From: Asterella californica
Lineage: Eukaryota > Streptophyta > Marchantiopsida > Marchantiales > Aytoniaceae
Direction: 5' to 3'
Assembly (NCBI GenBank): GCA_036924285.1
Contig: JAYKYS010000005.1
Span: 2,728,001 to 2,792,000 of the forward strand
DNA length: 64,000 bases
The notes beneath the pieces were generated by a model that worked only from the letters and a program-made list of their open reading frames with translations, was not told where the DNA came from and made no database searches. Of the stretch, positions 23,980 through 33,140 are shown in pieces (position 1 is the first letter of the stretch; each line of letters starts with the position of its first letter). Position numbers and translations under genes: made by a program.

Positions 23980-24028
23980 ATCTTGGGGTGATTGATTGAG
24001 AAGGTTGAGTTCACTACAAGGAGAAGAG

Positions 24029-26575
24029 ATGGATCGCAAGAGTGCTGCTGCTGCTACTTCTACGCCTGCTGCATCTACGTCTACTGCAGCTCCTTCTGTA
24101 GCACCAGCGGCTACAGCGACGTCTGCACCTGGTCTGGATACGGCTGAGATTCTGAAGACACTTGCGGCCCTGGTCCAACAACATCCGATCATTGGAGGGG
24201 GTGAGTTGAAGTCTACCAAGGCTCTCCAAGCAATTGTGAATAGATGCGGTAGATTTGAAGGTAGAGATATTTCTAGATATCTGCGTGAATACAGAGGAGA
24301 GATGGAACTAGTTAGAGTTACTGATGCTGAGATGATAGGGAGTTTTGAGTTAGCTGTAATCCTTGAGTTGCGGGACCAAGTTAGGGATGTACAGAGAAGA
24401 AATCTAGGTGTCTGGATGAGTTTTGAGCGATCTCTTCGAGAGGAGTTTCTCGAAGAAGATTCGGAGAGAGTTACTAGGAGGACGTTCTTAGACTGGGTTG
24501 AGCAGCAACCTGGTCGTATGATGAGCCTGAATGAGATGTTGAGAGAGTTTGATCGGAGATACCGACAACTTTCAACTCTAGAGCGCATAACTCTAGATGC
24601 TAGGAGAACTGAACTTTTTCTGCAAGCTACCGATGATGCTACGGCAGATCGGTTATGTTTTATGTTGGCCGATCGATCTGCTGAAGGCGGAGTTACTACT
24701 GATTGGGGGAGAGTTGAGGATGATGTTGCTGTATTGACGAGACAAAGGCGTGGAAGAGTGGCTGTGGGAGGACGTCCACTTGCAGAAGTGACCGCTCAAC
24801 CTCGCACTGCTCCGCAAGTACAGCAACCTCCAGCTCCTGCTCCCAGACCTGTTGTACCGGCTGCAGTACCTTTGATACCAGTGGTGCCAGTTCCTGCACA
24901 AAGGGCACCGGTTCAGAGACCTGCAGAGAACCATGGACAGCAAAACCAGATCGAAGACTTGATTCGGCAGATGAGAGAACTGAAGGTGGAGTTAGCTGGT
25001 CTGCAGAGAGAGCAGCCACCGGCGCCTGCTGCTGCACGTCCAGGAGGTGCTCCTGTTCGTAGATGTATCTGGTGTGACAGTCAAGATCATTTCCGAGGGG
25101 ACTGTCAAGAGCTCACGGCTGCTCTGCGAGATGGTGTGGTTCGCTACCAGAACGGTAGGCTGCACCTTTCTTCTACTGGAGAGCCGCTAAGCACGCAGTT
25201 TGGACGAGGAGGCATGAGGAGTCTACCTCAGATTACAACTGCTGCAACCGTACATGCATTGATGGCACCACCGGTAAATCCTGATGTATATGCCGGTCAC
25301 ATTGAAGTTTCTTCTAGTCCTACGTTGCTAGATAAGACTACTGGGAAGAAACCTGTTCAAGTTCCTTCTGAAGCACTGAAGAGAGGAGCTGAGACTATCC
25401 GTAGAGTCACATGGTGGGGTGATCCTGTTGACGCTGCGTCTATCAAAGCATTCTTGGACGTGGATAGACACGTTCACTGGCAAGATGCTTCTGTGGAGGA
25501 GAAGAGGCGGCGAGAAGCCTCTGAACTTGATACTGGAGTTCCGGAGGAGGCTGGAGACAGACGAAGAGTCACAAGGAGGCGAGCAGCTCCTCCAGATGAC
25601 ATCCCGTCTACTTCTGCAGCTCCTCCACCTGCACCGGGTCCGATGGAGGACGTGCAGAGATCCCAGCAGGAGCCAACGACTGCTGGGAGACGGTTTACTG
25701 CCCAAGAGAAGGGGAAGGGACCGGCTTACAAGTTGGCGGCTGATATCGAAACTTCAACTGATCTCAAGAGCATCCTGGAGCAGAGAATACTTGACGCGCG
25801 AATCGAGTTTTCTCTTCGGGAAGTTCTTGGTATTGCGAAGAGGGAGTTTCACGAGCTGATCATCGACATCATCAAGCGGAAGAGACAGGTGATGTCCGAG
25901 CAAGTAGAAAGTCAAATGATTGATGTGATAGGAGCTTCTATGAATGATGCAGAGTTCGGCAAGGTGCATTTTCAAGAGGCTGATGATACAGAGTTCCAGC
26001 AAGAAGCGTTGGTTGCTGGTACCAATACTGCTGAATTTGATGATGATGAAGCTGGCGATGAGAGTCCAGCTACTGATAGTGACTTCAGGAAGAGACATTG
26101 GGCTCGTGCTACGACGGCTACACGAGTTCGTCTCGGAAGTCTTGAACCTATTGCTGCGTTAGTTGATCACGGTTCAGAGATCAACATCATGTCACGAGAA
26201 GTGTACGAGAGAGGACAGTGGCCTATCGAACTGAACCATGGTTGGGTGCTGCGAGCTGCAAACAACCAGAAGGGTGAGTTATACGGCGCTTGTCCCAATG
26301 TGAGAGTGAAGCTAGGTGATGTGGAGGTAGATCAGCACTTCTTCGTGCAGTCTTCTGCTTCATATCCTGTAATTCTTGGTCAGCCTTATATCACCGCAGT
26401 TAGAATGGAGACGAAGGTGATGGATGACGGATCTCACTATGCTAGGATCCGTAGTCCAGATGACAGACGTTCTGTTCAGTTTTTGACCGTTCGTTCAAAC
26501 CACGAACGAAACAGACAGACTTTGAGAGATTCTCCTATCTGTAGGAGCAAGGGTTTTCAGAAACCACTCTTGTAG
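24029..26575 (+). CDS. gag-pro: Element A gag-protease polyprotein
   Basis: 848 codons. The ATG at 24029 (MDRKSAAAAT) is chosen because the open frame before it lies in the leader and has no other ATG. Residues about 60-260 are the helical Gag capsid-like region (YLREYRGEMELV, LREEFLEEDSERVTRRTF). A Pro/Ala/Val-rich linker follows, and then a CCHC zinc knuckle, CIWCDSQDHFRGDC, near residue 346. The protease near residue 707 has the active-site loop ALVDHGSEIN, so His replaces the usual Ser/Thr after the catalytic Asp, and later VILGQPYI. Family D shares DHGSEIN. The stop is TAG at 26573. The pol frame is reached by -1 frameshifting at 26551. Confidence 0.9.
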   Translation: MDRKSAAAATSTPAASTSTAAPSVAPAATATSAPGLDTAEILKTLAALVQQHPIIGGGELKSTKALQAIVNRCGRFEGRDISRYLREYRGEMELVRVTDAEMIGSFELAVILELRDQVRDVQRRNLGVWMSFERSLREEFLEEDSERVTRRTFLDWVEQQPGRMMSLNEMLREFDRRYRQLSTLERITLDARRTELFLQATDDATADRLCFMLADRSAEGGVTTDWGRVEDDVAVLTRQRRGRVAVGGRPLAEVTAQPRTAPQVQQPPAPAPRPVVPAAVPLIPVVPVPAQRAPVQRPAENHGQQNQIEDLIRQMRELKVELAGLQREQPPAPAAARPGGAPVRRCIWCDSQDHFRGDCQELTAALRDGVVRYQNGRLHLSSTGEPLSTQFGRGGMRSLPQITTAATVHALMAPPVNPDVYAGHIEVSSSPTLLDKTTGKKPVQVPSEALKRGAETIRRVTWWGDPVDAASIKAFLDVDRHVHWQDASVEEKRRREASELDTGVPEEAGDRRRVTRRRAAPPDDIPSTSAAPPPAPGPMEDVQRSQQEPTTAGRRFTAQEKGKGPAYKLAADIETSTDLKSILEQRILDARIEFSLREVLGIAKREFHELIIDIIKRKRQVMSEQVESQMIDVIGASMNDAEFGKVHFQEADDTEFQQEALVAGTNTAEFDDDEAGDESPATDSDFRKRHWARATTATRVRLGSLEPIAALVDHGSEINIMSREVYERGQWPIELNHGWVLRAANNQKGELYGACPNVRVKLGDVEVDQHFFVQSSASYPVILGQPYITAVRMETKVMDDGSHYARIRSPDDRRSVQFLTVRSNHERNRQTLRDSPICRSKGFQKPLL

Positions 26576-26619
26576 GACGGGATACCAAGAGTGATGGATC
26601 TGCTACTACTATGATCCCG
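26551..26619 (+). promoter_or_regulatory. Programmed -1 ribosomal frameshift signal, element A
   Basis: In the gag frame (codons AAG GGT TTT CAG) the heptamer G GGT TTT (26551-26557) has the XXXYYYZ form in exactly the phase for -1 slippage. Shifting enters the pol frame, which is open from 26545. After a 7-base spacer an 8-bp perfect stem forms: CACTCTTG (26565-26572) with CAAGAGTG (26586-26593). Loop bases CGGGAT (26578-26583) are complementary to ATCCCG (26614-26619), allowing an H-type pseudoknot. The gag stop lies within the loop at 26573. An equivalent site exists in family D at 36563-36601. Confidence 0.8.
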
Positions 26620-29600
26620 CTTGAGCAGCCTGTGGGATCACAGGAGGTTGACGAAGAGGTTGCTCAAGATTCTGAAAACTGCTACACTGTACATAGTTGG
26701 AAATCTGGTTTGATGGCTTTCAGTTCTGATGATTGGAGTGAGTTTACGCGTGTAGAGGATTTGACTGAGAAGAGTAGAAGGCAGATGGAGAAGTATGCAG
26801 AAAATCTGCGCTGTACAGGAGTTTTAAATGAAGGTGAGATGATTTCTGGTGTCTTCGAGGAGTTTGTAGGTGCACAGCTTTTTGCTCGTTGGCTGGATGA
26901 TGTAGATAAGGTGATGGAGCAGATGGGAGGAAGGGTGGTGATCCCTATCCACTCTCGTAAGGTCTATGAGGAGATTGCCTCGTGCTTGCAATCTCGTCCT
27001 CATCCGAGACTGGAGAGTGGATGGAAGGATGCAATCTGCTGGTGTGGCTCTCGTGAAGAAGCAGAGGTTCACACCAAATACAAAACTGTAGCGAAGAAGG
27101 TGAAACCAGTGGCGACTCAATTACCTGTTGACTCACAACAGCAGATGGAGTTAGCGGCCGCTGAGCCTGTACTGAGAGATCCTAAACAGATAAGACATGA
27201 GTTTACTCAAGAGACACTCGAGCAGCTCCAGATAGGAGGGGGTGGCTTCTTGACTGAAGTGGAGAAACGAACTTTTGAGCAGATGATAGTTAGCCATGGT
27301 AAGGCATTTTCTTTCTCAGCTGGAGAGATTGGTTGTGTGGATCCTAGTGTGATAGCTCCGATGGTTATCTTCACTGTTCCTCACGTACCTTGGGACTTGA
27401 AGCCGATTCCAGTCCCTCGTGCCTTGCTACCGAGGGTTATTGACTTACTGAAGGAGAGGATGCGGATGGGTATTCTTGAACCATCTATGGCTCCGTACTC
27501 TAGCCGATGGTTCACAGTATCTAAGAAGACAGGAGCTTTACGCTTCATCCAAGACTTACAGCCTGCTAACAACATCACGATTCGAAATGTTGGAACAGGA
27601 CCTGTGGTTGATGAAGTAGCCGAGGCATTTGCTGGAAGATCTATCTATTCTATTGGAGATCTGTTTTCAGGTTACGATCAGTTTCAGCTTGCTTTGGAGA
27701 GTAGAGACTTGACTACCATGCGTACACCTTTGGGATTGATGCGGATGTGTACTCTTCCTCAGGGTGCGACAAACTCAGTAGCTCATATGCAAAACGCGAT
27801 GCATAAGGTGTTACGAGAGTTTGTACCTGAGGTTACTATCCCATTTCTTGATGATATTCCCATGAAAGGCTGTCCGGTGGAGGACAAGGACGAGACTATG
27901 ACTGCTGATGGTTGCAGAAAGTTTGTTGCAGACCACATCCGAGATGTGGAGAAGATTCTGATGCGCTTGGAAAAGGTACACCTCACTCTGTCAGGTACCA
28001 AATCTCGTTTTGGAATGTCAGAGATCGTGGTGGTGGGTCACTTATGCGGTACTTTTGGAAGACGACCGAACCCAGAGAAGGTAGATGCTATAGCAAGGAT
28101 AGCAGACTGTACCAACATCACTGAGGTTCGACGATTCTTAGGAGCTTGTGTGTTTTTTCGTGTGAGTATTCCTCATTATGCACACATTGCCGAGCCTCTG
28201 TATGCACTTCTGAGAAAAGGGAAGAGGTTTACTTGGCGGCAAGAACATCACGAGACGATGGAGCAGCTGAAGGAGATTCTGAAGTCTCCACCTATACTGA
28301 GGAGGCTTAGCTACGAGAGCGGAAGATCTATCATACTGACTGTTGACACGAGTCCAAAGGCGATTGGATGGGCAGTTGGTCAAGAAGATGCAGAAGGCGT
28401 GCGGTTTGTTTCAAGGTTTGGAGCTCGGATCTTAACAGATAGACAACGTAACTACCCTCAAGTGAAGCGTGAGTTGTGGGGAGCTGTTACTGCTATGAAG
28501 GTAGACCGAGAGTTCTTGATAGGTGCACGTGTGATACTAGAAACAGACTGTTTGCCTTTGCTAGGTATGATAGCAAACTGTAATACTCCAGACATAGCAA
28601 TGCTACGATGGATTGCTTATATTCGGAGTATGAACCCTGAACTGAAACATATAGCAGGAAAGGATAATCCTGTTGCAGACATGTTATCTAGGGCTCGTTA
28701 TACAGATGAAGAAGAGATGTTTGCAGAAGTTGAAGATGAAGAGAAGAGAGACGTTTGGTGCCAAGTTGGTCAGCAGACTTCAGACTTGGAACCACTGCCG
28801 TTCTACGAAGAGTTCTACACGGAAAAGTTCCGCGATATTGGATACTATCTGAGTTTATTATGCAGAAGAGAAGGATGGAGTGATGTAGAGTTTAAGGAGA
28901 TCAGAAGAAAAGCGTACGGTTACCTTCTACGTGAAGGTTATCTGTGGAAACGTCCGAAGAGAAGAGATGGGACGCTGGCTAGAGTGGTGGATGATCAACC
29001 GACAAAGCTGAATCTGCTGAAGGAGTTTCATGACACCTTGTGGGCAGGACACCGTGGAGTTTGGGCTACATACACGAAGATGAAGGAGCGATACTGGTGG
29101 AAGGGTTTGTATCAAGACGTAGTGGATTTTGTTGGGTCGTGTCTGCACTGCCAGTTCTACTCTAAAGTCCGTTACAGAGATGGACTTGTACCTACCTACC
29201 CACCTAGTATTCATTTTTCGTGGGTCCTTGATCTTGTGATGATGCCGCCGGGACTGTGGGGAATGCGTTACTTGGTGTTGGCTCGAGAAGATCTCTCCAA
29301 CTACGTCGAGGGACGAGCACTACGAACGAAGACTACAGAGAACATATGTAGATTCGTGCTTGAGGATATCATCTGTCGTTATGGATCTATTGGAAGACTA
29401 CGAGCAGATAGGGGCGAGCTGAGAGGTGCAGAAGCGAAGGAGTTCTTTGCTCGTTATGGAGTAAAGCTTCGACTTACTACTGCTATGAATCCAGAAGGGA
29501 TTGGTAAGAGTGAACGAGGACACCCTTCTATTGTTCACGCTTTAGTGAAAGCATGTGATGGTAGGCCTAGAGAATGGCCGAGGCTACTTCCATTTGCTTT

Positions 29601-30210
29601 GTGGGCTGATAGAACTACACATTGTACTACGACTGGCTATATGCCAGTTGAGCTTATGCTGGGGCAGAAACCGATCATGCCTGCTGAGGAGGACTTTCCT
29701 ACGTGGGCTACGCTACCGTGGGAAGATGGTATAGATCATACTTCACTCCTTGCTTTACGAACTAGGCAGCTGGAGCGAAGGGAGGAAGATCTGGCTGAGG
29801 CGCAAGAGAAGTTGAAGGTGGCTCGAGTTAGAAACAAGGAGCGTTTCGACAAGACTCACCGACTACGACCAAAGCCAATACGTGTTGGTGATTGGGTTCT
29901 GGTGTATGATAGCACGCTGGAGAACCAGCATTCTACACTTCGTAAGTTCTCGCGAAGATGGTTCGGGCCTTATGTTGTGCTAGATGTTTATGAGAATGCC
30001 ACTTATAGTTTACGTGAGTTGGATGGTACTCCTTTGAAACTATCTGTGGCTGGCAAACGAGTGAAGTTGTTCAAACAACGTGGAGGATCAGTAGATTTGT
30101 TCAACTTTCTGGAGTCTGAGCAGAGGATAACAAGAGATGACGACAACTCGGCTACTGAAGAGGCTGAGGCGGAGGAGAGTGACGATGATGATGAAACGAC
30201 AGAAGGATGA
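26611..30210 (+). CDS. pol: Element A pol: RT-RNase H-integrase
   Basis: 1199 codons from the first ATG. The product is probably made as a Gag-Pro-Pol fusion entering at 26551. The RT has RFIQDLQPANN, SIGDLFSGYDQFQL and the catalytic box PFLDDIPMKG (residues about 411-420; Phe-Leu-Asp-Asp in place of the common YxDD). RNase H starts near 28326 (LTVDTSPKAIGWAV) and includes ETDCLPL and IAGKDNPVADMLSR. The integrase has an HH-CC zinc finger (HDTLWAGH ... CLHC, residues about 807-848). Its catalytic residues lie in VLDLVMM (about 874), LRADRGE (about 932) and KSERGH (about 967). The RRWFGPYVV (GPY/F) module lies near 1115. It ends in an acidic tail with no chromodomain. Confidence 0.95.
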   Translation: MIPLEQPVGSQEVDEEVAQDSENCYTVHSWKSGLMAFSSDDWSEFTRVEDLTEKSRRQMEKYAENLRCTGVLNEGEMISGVFEEFVGAQLFARWLDDVDKVMEQMGGRVVIPIHSRKVYEEIASCLQSRPHPRLESGWKDAICWCGSREEAEVHTKYKTVAKKVKPVATQLPVDSQQQMELAAAEPVLRDPKQIRHEFTQETLEQLQIGGGGFLTEVEKRTFEQMIVSHGKAFSFSAGEIGCVDPSVIAPMVIFTVPHVPWDLKPIPVPRALLPRVIDLLKERMRMGILEPSMAPYSSRWFTVSKKTGALRFIQDLQPANNITIRNVGTGPVVDEVAEAFAGRSIYSIGDLFSGYDQFQLALESRDLTTMRTPLGLMRMCTLPQGATNSVAHMQNAMHKVLREFVPEVTIPFLDDIPMKGCPVEDKDETMTADGCRKFVADHIRDVEKILMRLEKVHLTLSGTKSRFGMSEIVVVGHLCGTFGRRPNPEKVDAIARIADCTNITEVRRFLGACVFFRVSIPHYAHIAEPLYALLRKGKRFTWRQEHHETMEQLKEILKSPPILRRLSYESGRSIILTVDTSPKAIGWAVGQEDAEGVRFVSRFGARILTDRQRNYPQVKRELWGAVTAMKVDREFLIGARVILETDCLPLLGMIANCNTPDIAMLRWIAYIRSMNPELKHIAGKDNPVADMLSRARYTDEEEMFAEVEDEEKRDVWCQVGQQTSDLEPLPFYEEFYTEKFRDIGYYLSLLCRREGWSDVEFKEIRRKAYGYLLREGYLWKRPKRRDGTLARVVDDQPTKLNLLKEFHDTLWAGHRGVWATYTKMKERYWWKGLYQDVVDFVGSCLHCQFYSKVRYRDGLVPTYPPSIHFSWVLDLVMMPPGLWGMRYLVLAREDLSNYVEGRALRTKTTENICRFVLEDIICRYGSIGRLRADRGELRGAEAKEFFARYGVKLRLTTAMNPEGIGKSERGHPSIVHALVKACDGRPREWPRLLPFALWADRTTHCTTTGYMPVELMLGQKPIMPAEEDFPTWATLPWEDGIDHTSLLALRTRQLERREEDLAEAQEKLKVARVRNKERFDKTHRLRPKPIRVGDWVLVYDSTLENQHSTLRKFSRRWFGPYVVLDVYENATYSLRELDGTPLKLSVAGKRVKLFKQRGGSVDLFNFLESEQRITRDDDNSATEEAEAEESDDDDETTEG

Positions 30211-30244
30211 AGAGGTTGGCACATGCCAGAGGATGTGCAGGTTT

Positions 30245-30256
30245 GGAGGGGGTGGA
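30245..30256 (+). promoter_or_regulatory. Polypurine tract, element A
   Basis: GGAGGGGGTGGA abuts the 3' LTR at 30257. The same tract type precedes the LTRs of families C (about 44905-44915) and D (about 33076-33066, minus strand). It primes plus-strand DNA synthesis. Confidence 0.85.
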
Positions 30257-31582
30257 TGTCGTGATGTGAATCATTTCACAGTGTAAATAATTCACCTCTC
30301 TGTCAAGCGTTAGTCTCTCTGAGTGAAATTAGGACCTCAGAGAAGTCGACACTGGAGGATGTTATATATTTTGAGTCTTAGTAGGTTGATTACCATGTAG
30401 ATGGACTTAAGCTCATGGGTTGTAATTACGTGTCGCCCATGCATGCTTCTTAGCGAGGTTAGGTTCTCTTTCGAGATTACGCGTCGTTTTACATGTCTTC
30501 GCATGTAGTTTAGGGTCTATGCTGGCACTTTAGGGGCTTGACGTGGTAGCCTATGTGCAAATTCAAGTCACCACATGGTTTGGGACACAAAAGGACAGGG
30601 GAGTGAAGCTATGAACTCCCATTGGTCCAATTTTGTCTTTGTGTACTGCTAAACTTAGTAGTAGGGGTCTTAAGAGGATTTCTAGCATTTGGAGAGGGAA
30701 CTTCGAAATCTGAGAGCACAGGGAGATAGGGTTCGTCGTGCCAAGCACTGTCAGCGAAATTTTTGATCGATTTGGAGCAATAAAGAAGGAGTTATGGCTG
30801 ATTGAAGTTCGATTTGTGCCAGAATTGCAGCACTTCTGTTGATTTTGGGGTTTTCGGAGTCAATCGCAGTAGATTTGAGAAAATCGCTTCAAACCTTCGA
30901 GATCTCGTTCATTGGCAGCAGGGCTACGACTGTCCCCAAATTTTCATGTCAATTGAAATTGTGAGTAATTCAGGGCGACCGCTGAAGCAGAGGGGGTCCG
31001 AAAAGCTCTCAATCTAGAGCATCAACTTCAGAGAGTGAGATCTGGAGTTCTGTGTACAATCAGGAGGTCCAACTTCACAGGAGTGTTCAGCAAGCTGTGT
31101 ACTGCAAATCCTGTAAGAATCTTCGAAAGTGATCGAGCCAATTCTCTGTTCTAGGTCGAAATAGCTGTCTGGGTACTAGAAATTGCCGTAATTTCTCTGC
31201 TCAGAACGTTTCTGCCCATATCTCGACACTCTGATTTGATCTCAAGCTGAAACTTCGTGTGTATGGTCAGTAGGGCCTCATTTACATGTAGGAGGAGTTC
31301 TGAAGTCTGAACCATCGTATGTTTTTGATTCTGGACCGTTAAAGTTTGCTGTCTGACCTTATTACTGCTAGTCTGATCTGATCTTCGCTTCCTGAACATA
31401 CTGGAGGGTCCATTCGACCTGAGTGAGTGTCTATAGTGCCCTTTATGACCTGAACCCTACCTCTGTAAAGTAAGAAGCCATAGCCTGAGGTCCAACGCTT
31501 CTCTAAGTAGACTAAACACAACCTTCAAGATCTATCACAGCCAGAAGGTTCCGCCCTTCCCAGGAAAACTCTCAACTCGACA
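30257..31582 (+). repeat. Element A 3' LTR
   Basis: 1326 bp, same length as the 5' LTR, with about four substitutions. It is followed by CCGT, the target duplication, and then the rest of the family-D LTR. Confidence 0.95.
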
Positions 31583-33065
31583 CCGTTGACTCCATTAACC
31601 CAAGAAACCTTCAGATCCGACTTCCAACAGCCGAGATATCACCGATTTTCGATCGCAGGTGATCGAACTTTCAAAAACTCCTCCCTGTGACACAAACGGA
31701 TCGTCTAAACTGATATCCGTCTTCCCTGACAGATAGATCTAGCTATTACAAACCCAACGAGACTCCAAAAAAGTCGTTTGGAGTTCCCTTTGCAAAATCA
31801 CGCAAGAAATTTGGTCGCAGGTTGTAAAAAACTGACGTAAATAGACTCCCTACGGCTCAAACTCGGTCACCTCACCCAAACCAACAATCCAATCCACGTA
31901 TTGTCTTCTCCTATGCGTAGATGAAGACTCCCTAGTCGTATAGGCACCAAGAACGAAGAGCTTGGCACACCGATCGCGAAGAACAACCCAATTTTAGGTC
32001 GCAGGCGATGAAAATACTGACGCAAGCGCTTCCCTGCGAGTCAATTTCACTCAGAACTCCTAAACCGCCCGATGAAACTTGGTATCGTCTTCAATTTCTT
32101 GTAGAACTCGGTGTTATGATGCCGATGGATCCAAGGACAGCAAGTTTGGTCTCCGGAACGGCCTGAACGGTCCAACTCTCCTTCACAGATAACTGAAATC
32201 TCCAAATCTCTCTCATGCGTCTCAATTTCCCTCAGTACACATCCTCCAATCTGTCTCTTCTCGAACCGTCTTAACCTGTGCGTAGCCTGCACAGATCTAA
32301 ACCCGATGACACCTTGCGCGCGTGTATTGGACTTCTCAATTCTCCAAAATGTCCACCGACAAGTCGCAGGAACAAGCAAACCCCTTAAGAAACCCCCTTG
32401 TAACAGTCTCTGTACGTACGAAGTTCTCTCAATAATAAATGAAGCAGGCCCCTTGCGTCTTTGATATAACGTCTGAAGCCTCAAATACCCAGTCAGCAAG
32501 TAAACTAGGGCCTAGCTTGATTTTTCCTTCTTTCGAGTCGCATAACTTCTTCACTAGACGTCCAAACGAAGTAAACAAAATGCCTATGAAAAGCTGACAA
32601 CGAGCTCTACCCATTGATCCGACGAAAGTGGAGATCCGACAGTGTGCCAAAAGTCCGTAAGCTGGAGCTTAGCTTATTTTCTCCATCTTTCGGGTCCTGT
32701 AACTTCTTCACTAGGTGTCCAACAAAGTAGATGAAGTGCCTATGGAAAGCTGACAAAGAGCTCTACTCATCTGTGCGATGAAAATGGAGATCTGAAATGA
32801 TGCCAAAAGTCTATAAGCTGGGGCTTAGCTTGTTTTCTCCATCTTTCGGGTCTTGTAACTTCTCCACTAGGTGTCCAAACGAAGTAGATGAAGTGCTTAT
32901 GGAAAGCTGACAAAGAGCTCTACCCATCTGTGCGATGAAAATGGAGATCTGAAATGATGCCAAAAGTGCGTAAGCTAGGGCCTAGCTTGTCTTTCTCATG
33001 AGTGTCTTTGGAGCGACAAGCATCGAAGTCTGAATTTCAGATAGGAGCCGGTCCACGACACGACA
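31583..33065 (-). repeat. Family-D 3' LTR, proximal piece
   Basis: On the minus strand it starts TGTCGTGTCG at 33065, just after the G-rich tract GCGGGGGTGGA. It is colinear with 10438-12297, 40474-42489 and 53223-55228. Element A interrupts it at 31582. It contains internal tandem-like segments of about 110-140 bp (32650-32990; repeated CTGTGCGATGAAAATGGAGATCTG), which are also seen in the sister LTRs. Confidence 0.9.
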
Positions 33066-33140
33066 TCCACCCCCGCTGAACCTGTGCATCCTACAGTATG
33101 CACCAGAGATACCAACCAAGGAGTGGATCGGCTTATCGTC

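Larger units (their letters stand above)
22633..31582 (+). mobile_element. Element A: young, apparently intact Ty3-type retrotransposon
   Basis: 8950 bp with two 1326-bp LTRs that begin TGTCG and end CGACA. A 4-bp duplication CCGT lies at 22629-22632 and 31583-31586. By eye the LTRs differ at only about four positions (near 22799, 22954, 23055 and 23846), so insertion is recent. It contains a candidate primer site, gag-protease ORF, -1 frameshift signal, pol ORF and polypurine tract. No disabling mutation is seen, so it could be autonomous. It lies in the 3' LTR of element D. No chromodomain is present. Confidence 0.95.

Noticed and set aside
23959..23990. Naming the tRNA that primes element A
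   Set aside because: The 18-base site starts with TGG but I could not match it to a specific tRNA 3' end without a tRNA set.
32650..32990. Tandem segments in the D LTR as an independent satellite
   Set aside because: The same internal repeats occur in every D LTR here, so they are part of the LTR.
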